Shown here piece after piece: positions 57,295 to 64,000 of a DNA stretch of 64,000 nucleotides. Position numbers and translations under genes: made by a program. Below the pieces are notes generated by a model. The model searched no databases, was not told the origin of the DNA, and saw nothing but the letters and a program-made list of their open reading frames with translations. The stretch's first letter is position 1; every line of letters starts with the position of its first letter. The DNA comes from Tetrastigma voinierianum (Eukaryota > Streptophyta > Magnoliopsida > Vitales > Vitaceae), in contig JAEQBH010002358.1 of the NCBI GenBank assembly GCA_016808115.1, forward strand, positions 1 to 64,000, given 5' to 3'.

Positions 57295-58030
57295 AATACT
57301 AACGACGAAGATCTCGGTACATCTTCGTGCCACCTGGATGCACAACAAAACGAGAGCAGTGGAACTCCCTAAGGATCTCCTCTCTCAAATCGGTCAGTTA
57401 GGGAACCACAACTCGTCCCCTATACCGAAGACTACCATCTGCGTGGATGGCCCAACCTTCATCACCTGTACCTAACTGTACTGATATCTGATGGACGATA
57501 TCTCTGCATCTTGCCCCTGGAACTCTATCACCCTGCTCAGTAGGGATGGCGTAGCTATCAAACTCCCTGAAGACTGAGCCGTGACCACCGCATCGGGCAG
57601 CCCTCAAACTCCGTCCCACGCTTCGAGCATCCGCCACTCCCTGAAGCTACACTAGCAAGTACTCCCCGTGACTTCCGACTGAGCGCATCAGCCACTACAT
57701 TTTCCTTACTAGGATGGTAGTGCAAAGTGAAGTCATAATCCTCCATATACTCCATCCATCCACGTTGCCTCATGTCGAGGTCCCGCCAGGTGAAAATGTA
57801 CTTTAGGATTCAGGTCGAAAATACCAAACCGTCACATACCGCAGAAGGGCGCCAAATCTTTAAGGCAAAGACTATGGTCGCCAACTCCAGATCATGTGTA
57901 GGGTAATTCTCCTCATGATTCTTTAGTTGTTTGGAACCATAAGCTACAACCCTCCCGGACTGCATCAAGACACATCCTAGTCCGTCCCTAGAAGCATCAC
58001 AGTACACCGTGTACCTCTGTCCCTATTCCG
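57295..58030 (-). pseudogene. Gypsy RNase H and integrase N-terminus
   Basis: Minus strand: the RNase H domain at 57810-58007 reads YCDASRDGLGCVLMQSGRVV and GSKQLKNHEENYPTHDLELA. The segment at 57558-57773 reads RGWMEYMEDYDFTLHYHPSK followed by ENVVADALSRKSR. The span 57398-57637 has the linker ending in DGSLRYRGRVVVP; VHPGGTKMYRD-like text, the start of the integrase zinc-binding domain, runs to 57300, where the solo LTR interrupts it. The catalytic first Asp of RNase H (CDAS) is kept. Confidence 0.85.
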
Positions 58031-58900
58031 GGACTATCAAAATAGGAGTTGAAGTAAGCCTTCTTTTATACTCTAGGAATGCCTTCTCACATAGGTCATC
58101 CTACTCAAACTTGACCCCCTTCTGAGTCAATCTAGTCATAGGTGTGGCTAGCTAGGAGAAATCCTCTCCCAACTCATAACAGCGTCTACCTTCTTATGGT
58201 CCACTGACACACCTTAAGCCCACACGACGTGTCCTAAAAATTTCACCTCAGTAAGCCAAAACTCTCACTTACTGAACTTAGCATACAACTGATGGTCCCT
58301 GAGTACCTGGAGAACAATCCGCAAATGATCCTCATGCTCCTCCTCGGACTGGGAGTAGATCAAGATGTCGTTAACAATGTCCACAGCAAACTGATCCAAA
58401 TAGGGTTGGAATACCCTATGCATGAGATCCATGAATGCCATCGGGCGCATACGAAACCCGGGTGGCATCACCGTGAACTCAAATGCCCATACCGCTATTC
58501 TAAAAGCTATCTTAGGGATATCTACCTCTCAACCCTTAGCCGATGGTAACCGCTGGAGAAGGCTCCATTCCTGAGTAGACTCGCGCCCTCTCAAACCGAT
58601 CAAACAAATCCTCATTTCTCGATAATGGATACCGATTCTTGATCGTAACCCTGTTCAACTATCGATAGTAAATGAACAATCGAAGAGTCTTGTCCTTCTT
58701 CTTAGCAAATAAAACCGGAGCTCCCCATGGTGAAGTGCTCAGTCTAATAAAACCTTTGTTCAACAATTCCTGCAGTTAGACCTTGAGTTACTGCAACTCA
58801 ACTAGTGCCATCCTATGAGGAGTCATAGAAATAGGCGACGTACCAGGGTGTAACTCAATGAAAAAGTTCACATCCCTATGCGGAGGTAATCCCTCACAAA
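58030..58900 (-). pseudogene. Gypsy reverse transcriptase with altered catalytic motif
   Basis: Minus strand: the palm region at 58265-58471 has PPGFRMRPMAFMDLMHRVFQ, PYLDQFAVDIVNDILIYSQS and EEEHEDHLRIVLQVL. The usual FVDD/VDD is VND here, replacing a metal-binding Asp by Asn. Upstream pieces (LSRFDR-like, LFAKKKDKTLRLF at about 58670-58710) fit fingers and motif A, with stops. It could not be active even if the frame were whole. Confidence 0.8.
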
Positions 58901-58919
58901 CCACCCGAGGTAGGCCCAA

Positions 58920-59280
58920 ACCCTATCACACCTCGTCTTCTAGAGTAAGGCTTGCTAGCCAACCCATTAACTGTCCACTCCACCTGGAGTCGTGCACGGT
59001 ATGGGGTAAAGCATCATGCTTCTCCCCCTGAAAAGTCACATGAATACTGTCCCGTGTGTAGGCAGTAATCCTCCTACTATCACAATCAATGACGACTCGG
59101 TGTGCCATCAACCAATCCATGCCAAGAATTACATCAAAATCTGATATGTCCACCACCCCGTAGGTCCACCGTGAGCAGAATCCTTGAGATCTCTTGCTCA
59201 CAATCTCAACATATCTAATCAACACTCACCCTGATTCCTAGGGAAAAATTCACAACAATGTACTTTCCAAGGCTCCCACC
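58920..59280 (-). pseudogene. Gypsy protease region
   Basis: Minus-strand ORF 58926-59225 of 99 residues contains DFDVILGMDWLMAHRVVIDC, then RRITAYTRDSIHVTFQGEKH and WLASLTLEDE, the segment following the aspartic protease active site in Tekay pol. The DSG active-site triad itself is not readable upstream. Confidence 0.75.
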
Positions 59281-59901
59281 TCTATGCCCAAAACATCCAC
59301 ACTAGGTGCAGTAATAAGCAATAATATGATCCATCCGAATTTAAACGACACTCTTGTGAGAGCGAAACGCACTCGTATATCATACCGATCTCGCAAGCCT
59401 GGCCACGGCACTACAATGTAGATACATGCCTCCGGTCCCTAAAGTACCAACTCAAGTCTTCGCCTCACCCCACTCCATGCCTCTCGCCCATACGGCCCAT
59501 CGAAATAAGAGGGTGCTTGTGCAAGACCCTAGACCGACATCGGTTCCCGCTGACCTTACGCCGTAAGGAGGAACAAACTTGCGCTCACGCATATCCCACG
59601 ATGATTGGAACCGGTGATGTCCCATAATTCTCGGGATCCTACCTTTGAAGCACCCAAGCCATACAGTCCAAGCCGATGGCAAGAAGGGCATGTCATCTGT
59701 CCTGACTAGGTAAAAGCCATGGCCTGGCCTTGGCCCTGAGATCCGTGCGAAACATAAGTCTTCTGCTTCTTCCTGGAGCTAGAACAAGGTTGATTCTCCT
59801 TCCTCTTAGCACTTGCACCCATGAACCGGATGCTCCGTGTATCTTCTACTTCTCTTTCAATGGCCAAGGATGTCTTAACCATCGAGTCCCCTCCTCCTAT
59901 G
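59281..59901 (-). pseudogene. Gypsy gag C-terminal part, cut by a LINE
   Basis: Minus strand from 59901: SMVKTSLAIEREVEDTRSIR, then AKRKENQPCSSSRKKQKTY and SHGSQGQGQ. These are the typical basic and Ser/Gln-rich gag tail before the zinc knuckle. A damaged knuckle (CPSCHR...) is near 59670-59695. The N-terminal gag lies beyond the LINE, outside the window. Confidence 0.78.
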
Positions 59902-59922
59902 TTTTTTTTTTTTTTTTTTTTT
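59902..59922 (-). other. Poly-A tail of the LINE
   Basis: Twenty-one T on the plus strand directly after CTCCTCCTATG. With the LINE reading leftwards this is its 3' end, left by target-primed reverse transcription. The matching target duplication would be beyond the right edge. Confidence 0.85.
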
Positions 59923-60049
59923 GATGAGTAAAAGCAATATATTAAAATACCAAAGAAGACCCTAGGGAGGCCCACTAGTATACAGGGAGTAGACAAGAGG
60001 GACCCTCAAAAGGGGACAAGGAAAACAAGAAAACCCACCACCCCTCACT

Positions 60050-62470
60050 TACACCCCAACCAAATCAAAAAATCAACTAAAGATCTAGATCTATTAATCA
60101 TGTACATATTTGTGCAAGACCAATAATTACAAAGGAATAAGGCTTTCATCCTTTGAGCCGAGAGCTCCCTATCTTTAAAAGCAATGTTATTTCTTTCACG
60201 CCAAATAGTCTAAAACAAAGTTAGGGGCGCTACCATCCAAGCCTTCTTCCGTCTCTTTCCCACACAGGAGCCACACCACGAGATGAGAGTTTCTGTAACC
60301 GACTTAGGGAACACCCACCAACCCGAAAATCTCTAAGCGAAGATCCCATAACAATCTAGCCACAAAACAGTGTAATAACAAATGGTCAATCATCTCTTCA
60401 TCCTTCCCACAAAGGAAACATCTATTGGCTAAAGCTCTTCCCCATTTTTTTATTTGATCAAGAGTCAACACCTTGCCCCAATAAGCTTCCTATAAAAACT
60501 CATCTGCTGAAATACAAGCATTCATAAGTTAGTGGGGAAAACAATCGAATTTGACCTGCATAAAACCTTATAGAAAAGTTTCACCGAAAAACACCCATCT
60601 TTAGCTTCTCTCATAAGCATCAAATCATCTTGGTTTGGGAGAATTCTTTTATCTTGTAAGGCTTAGAGAAGATTTTGAATCTCCTCCACTTCCTAATCAT
60701 TAAAAGGCCTAACGAAACAGGGAATCCAAACCCCACCCTCACATGAAGGCTCCCATACATCTACTACAGAGACCTCTTTATTAGCTGCCATGGCAAAAAG
60801 GGCGGGGTAAGAGAAGGAAAAGGCTTCTTCCCCACTCCAAGCATCCTTCCAAAAGCAAAGTCTCCTTCCAGACCTCAATACCATAAGCATCCCTCGAGCG
60901 AAAGTAGCAAGAGCAGAGACAGTATCCCATTCCTTTCTAATCTCCTTCCAGACCCCAATACCATAAGCATCCCTCAACTCAGAAGAGCACCAACAACCTC
61001 TTTCCTCCCTAAACTTCCACAGAATGATATTTCTCCAGAGGGAGTCCCTCTCATTTGTGAAACGCCAAATCCATTTATGCAACAGAGCCTTGTTTAAAAT
61101 AGAGAGGCTCTTAACTCCTAAACCTCCCATTTTTCTGTCTAAACAAACTGTCGACCACTTCACAAGATGAGGTTTTTTCTCCAAATTGGCTCCTCCCTAA
61201 AGAAAATCTATTTGAATATGTTCGAGGCGCAATTTAACCTGTCTAGGCATCTGAAAAAGAGACATAAAGTATATGGGTAAGCTCAACAGAGTACTACGGA
61301 TAAGAGGGATCCTCCCACCTTTAGATATATATTGTCTCTTCCACAAAGCCAATCTCTTCTTAAACCTTTCTTCAATTCCATCCCAAACTGCAACTGAGTT
61401 ATGAGGGGCTCCCAAAGGAAGACCTAAATAGGATGAAGGCAAAGCCCCAACCTTACACCCCAGTGCAAGCTCCAACGAATCCACTTCTGCAATGCTCCCT
61501 ATTGAAATAATTTCGTTTTTGTTCAAGTTAATCCTCAAGCCAGAGATAGTCTCAAACCACATCAACAACCAACTTAGGTGTGTTGCTCTCGACCGCCCCC
61601 GCAAAAACATAAGAGTGTCATTTGCATACAACAAATGGAAAACCACCATACCCTCTCCATTTCTTCTCCCTATATAGTAGCCTGAGAGAAAGCCCCCTTG
61701 AATTGCTCTCTCAATGAGGCCACTAAGAGCCTCCATCCCTAACACAAAAAGATAAGGAGAAAGAGGATCCCCCCGCTCTGGGGACTCGAACTCCTGAAAC
61801 TGGGGTCTCCGCATTCACCAACACCGAGAACGCCGGCCAGAGAGATGCACCATTTAATCTAGTTTAACCATTTCCTCCCAGAGCCCATTTTTTCCATGAC
61901 ACCAAGTAAGAATTTCCAGTTTAGATGATCATATGCTTTCAGATTCAGCTTGTAACAAGCCCTTCTCCTTTCTTTCAATAAAGCATCTATAAATTCTCGT
62001 TAGCAATTAACACCGCATCCGCACTTGTCTTCCTCCACAAACGCATTTTCGGGATGTTGACACTACTATTCTACCACTCTTCAACCTGTTAAAGAAGCAC
62101 CTTCGCCAAAACTTTGTATAAACCGCCAACCAAGCTTGGCGCCAGGTCTATAGTCTTTAATACTCTCTCCACAACATTCTCCTTTTTAGGGATCAAAACC
62201 AAAAAGGTAGAATTTAGGTTTCTCACGAACTTATTCTGGTCAAAGAAGTCCTTAAAGAATCCCATGACCTCCTCCTTCATGAAATCCAAGCTAAATAGCC
62301 AAAAAGTTATAGGAAAGCATCTAGGCTCGGGGCTTTATCCCCATTCAAATCAGAAAACTCTGCATAAACCTCCTCTACTGTAAAAAGGACTTCAAGACTA
62401 TCGGTCGCATCCCTCCTAAGTTATTTGAAGTTCATACTAGAAAGACAAGGGCTCCAACCTCCAGGATCAA
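60050..62470 (-). pseudogene. LINE reverse transcriptase with C-terminal knuckle
   Basis: Minus strand order: FVRNLNSTFLVLIPKKENVV and SLVGGLYKVLAKVL (62089-62260); RGDPLSPYLFVLGMEALSGL at about 61700-61760; the catalytic HLLYANDTLMFL, with Asn where YADD is usual, near 61615-61650; SGLRINLNKNE, SYLGLPLGAPHNSVAVWDGI, SKGGRIPLIRSTLLSLPIYF through 61270; EKKPHLVKWSTVCLDRKMGG and LLHKWIWRFTNERDSLWRNI at 61020-61184; and a zf-RVT knuckle CFLCGKDEEMIDHLLLHC at about 60364-60425. At least four frame breaks separate them. The D-to-N change alone would abolish polymerase activity. Confidence 0.88.
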
Positions 62471-62930
62471 AAAGAGTGCACTGAAAAGAGGCTGCCACTT
62501 CCCTCTTTATGGAAGCCTCATCCTCAAACTAGTTTTCATTAACTCTGACTTTTTTTATACACTCTTCCCATGAGAATTTAAATGATCCTACGGAAGAAAC
62601 TGTACTCACCGCCCCTCGAGCCAGTTCTTGGATTTCGCTCCAAGAAACTTCCCCAAAGGACAAATATTTGTAATCCTCCCAGCCAAGTTTCTGCCTCTCG
62701 CTTTCCTCAACAACCAACAAAAAGTCATTCCCTCATCCCAAAGAGGGTCACTCTACTCAAAGCTTCACTTTTTTACTTCAACTCTACTCAAACACCTCAT
62801 ATTCCATGTTTTTAGAAAAGCCTTCAAAGCTTTCGCTTTCGCCTAGAACAAACTGAAGAATCGGGTCGAAAATCATGCCTTGCCACCAGCCCTTCAACAA
62901 CTCCTTGAAACCATCTACCCTGAGCCACAT
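62470..62930 (-). pseudogene. LINE linker between endonuclease and RT
   Basis: Minus strand text with KFEVMWLRVDGFKELLKGWW near 62890-62945, then ESERQKLGWEDYKYLSFGEV, SWSEIQELARGA (62600-62715), CIKKVRVNEN near 62530-62560 and FDPGGWSP near 62450-62470 follows plant LINE polyproteins in order. No catalytic residues are expected here. Confidence 0.75.
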
Positions 62931-63660
62931 GACTTCAAACTTGAAAGGGATGGGACCCTTTCCAATGCCTCTTGCATCTAGCAGAATGGAACAATGGTCA
63001 AAATTGGTCTAGGTAAGGTAGACTGAATAACACCACTAAAATAGCTCTCCCAATCATTAGAAACCAAAAAACGATCAATTCTGGACATTGAACAATTATT
63101 CCTTCCTCCCCTCAATGTAAAAGGACCCCCTTGCAAGGGTATATCTCTCAAACCTAGATCTTCTATGATTTCAGAAAATCTTCTCATAGAATTAGACACT
63201 CTCCCAACCCCTTTGCATTCCCCAGGGAAGCGGACCATATTGAAATCACCTCCCACGCACCATGGCCCATTCCATAAGCCTCTAACAACTCCCAATTCCT
63301 CCCAAAAAAACTCCCTTTTACTATCCACAATAGGGCCATAAACCCCAGAGAACATCCACTGGAAGCCATCTGTACAATTTCTAAAACAACAAGAGACTGA
63401 GAAGATCCTAGTTTCCATATCAACCAGCTCCACAACTCTCTTATCCCAAAAGATAAGGATTCCCCCAACAAAACCCTCCGCATCCACCGTTCCCCAGTCT
63501 AGGAACCTTCCCATACCCAAACTGTACACCATCCCAACACTCATATTCTGGATCTTGGTCTCCTGCAGACAAACTATTTCCACCTTTTTAGACCTAATGA
63601 AGGCTTTTAGACCTTTATTCCTGCTATTAACTCCCTAACATTCCACTATTACAATCTTCA
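62930..63660 (-). pseudogene. LINE APE-type endonuclease
   Basis: Nicks target DNA to prime reverse transcription. Minus strand: KGLKAFIRSKKVEIVCLQET at about 63570-63620 (catalytic Glu in QET), GGILIFWDKRVVELV near 63440-63480, FSGVYGPIVDSKREFFWEEL near 63300-63360, WCVGGDFNMVRFPGECKG near 63200-63260 (catalytic GDFN), and RIDRFLVSNDWESYF near 63040-63085. The closing S-D-H motif is lost by a frameshift near 62990. A stop in the first strand (after KIVIVEC near 63635) breaks the start. Confidence 0.88.
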
Positions 63661-64000
63661 AATATTATCGTAAGTTTTGCCGCAATTCCTTTATTCCTAA
63701 TTGTCCTTTTCATACCACTACCCGTTGTATTTCATGGTACATTCCAACTTCTTTAAGCTCACATCTAAACGATATAGTCAGCTCTTTCGACCATTTGGTT
63801 CTATTTAAAAGTCAAACTCCCTAAAGAGATAAATCTCCCTCTCATGACCCTTGTCGTAGCCTAAGTAGTCACTAAATTTAACCATACAACTTTCATCCCA
63901 AATTTTCATATTCTTTTCTCCGAATCTATCAGAAATTCTCGCCTGTCTATCTCTCTGTGAGAAACCAAGATTCCACCCTCAACTTCCATCAAAGGGTTTC
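63661..64000 (-). pseudogene. LINE ORF1 C-terminal remnant (tentative)
   Basis: Minus-strand words such as KNMKIWDESCMVKFSDYLGY followed by DKGHE, and KKLECTMKYNG near 63730-63750, recall the end of plant L1 ORF1. The frame is interrupted. The rest lies outside the window, so the call depends mostly on position upstream of the endonuclease. Confidence 0.45.

Larger units (their letters stand above)
51364..59901 (-). mobile_element. Tekay-like Ty3/gypsy element, minus strand
   Basis: The 3' LTR, polypurine tract, chromodomain/integrase, RNase H, RT, protease and part of gag read leftwards in the expected order. A solo LTR splits the integrase, and a LINE cuts off the 5' part of gag; the 5' LTR lies beyond the window. 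It belongs to the same LTR family as the plus element and is inserted in that element's right LTR, tail to tail. Confidence 0.85.
59902..64000 (-). mobile_element. L1-like plant LINE, minus strand, 5' end outside the window
   Basis: It has a poly-A tail (plus-strand T run 59902-59922), a 3' UTR, an RT with C-terminal zinc knuckle, and an APE-type endonuclease, all on the minus strand in LINE order. It is inserted in the gag of the minus gypsy element. Long stretches of ORF survive (205, 201 and 163 residues), better than the LTR elements around it, so this may be a younger insertion. Stops and frameshifts still break it. Confidence 0.9.

Noticed and set aside
62582..62846. Plus-strand ORFs of 72-77 residues at the right end
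   Set aside because: They are antisense shadows of the LINE linker region.

Overview
The window is repeat-rich nuclear DNA of a flowering plant, most likely a eudicot; I cannot name the species. The evidence is the set of plant lineages present: Ty1/copia elements primed by initiator tRNA-Met, Ty3/gypsy elements of Tekay/Del (chromovirus) and Tat/Ogre type, a TNP2-type CACTA DNA transposon, an L1-like plant LINE, solo LTRs and a foldback MITE-like element. I see no rRNA, tRNA, CRISPR array or bacterial-type operon.

The only host-gene signal I recognise is a small tandem family encoding secreted signalling-peptide precursors of the CEP13/14 kind (C-TERMINALLY ENCODED PEPTIDE). Copy 1 (3104-3405) keeps a promoter and a C-terminal peptide core RPSPGVGH but has one frameshift. 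Copy 2 (18281-18603) lies in a diverged duplicate of the same roughly 1.5 kb unit, has several lesions and is split downstream by a copia element with a perfect TTAAT target duplication. The first 1.7 kb also resembles the 3' flank of this unit, so a further copy probably lies just left of the window.

Layout: 1-1740, flank of the upstream unit with a foldback element (484-973). 2800-4297, CEP unit 1. 4298-5316, 3' end and LTR of a copia element. 5337-14520, a Tat/Ogre element with a 3.2 kb 5' LTR, broken gag/protease/RT/RNase H and no integrase. 14521-17338, unrecognised sequence. 17339-17851, primer site and LTR of another minus-strand element. 17990-23850, CEP unit 2 with a nested copia element (19202-23544). 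24202-36123, a CACTA element with its left terminus, transposase gene and TNPA-like second gene, carrying a solo gypsy LTR (25462-27520). 36124-51363, a plus-strand Tekay-like element that cuts the CACTA element; its right LTR holds a complete-length copia element (43889-50288). 51364-59901, a minus-strand relative of that gypsy element, interrupted by a solo LTR (55179-57294). 59902-64000, a minus-strand LINE inserted in the gypsy gag and running out of the window.

The parts do not form a working pathway. They are layers of a nested insertion history over a decaying peptide-gene array. Almost all transposon reading frames are broken, so these are fossils, although several LTRs keep recognisable TATA boxes. 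Order of events inferred from nesting: CEP unit duplication, then the copia element in unit 2; CACTA, then the plus gypsy, then the nested copia and the minus gypsy, then the solo LTR and LINE inside the minus gypsy.
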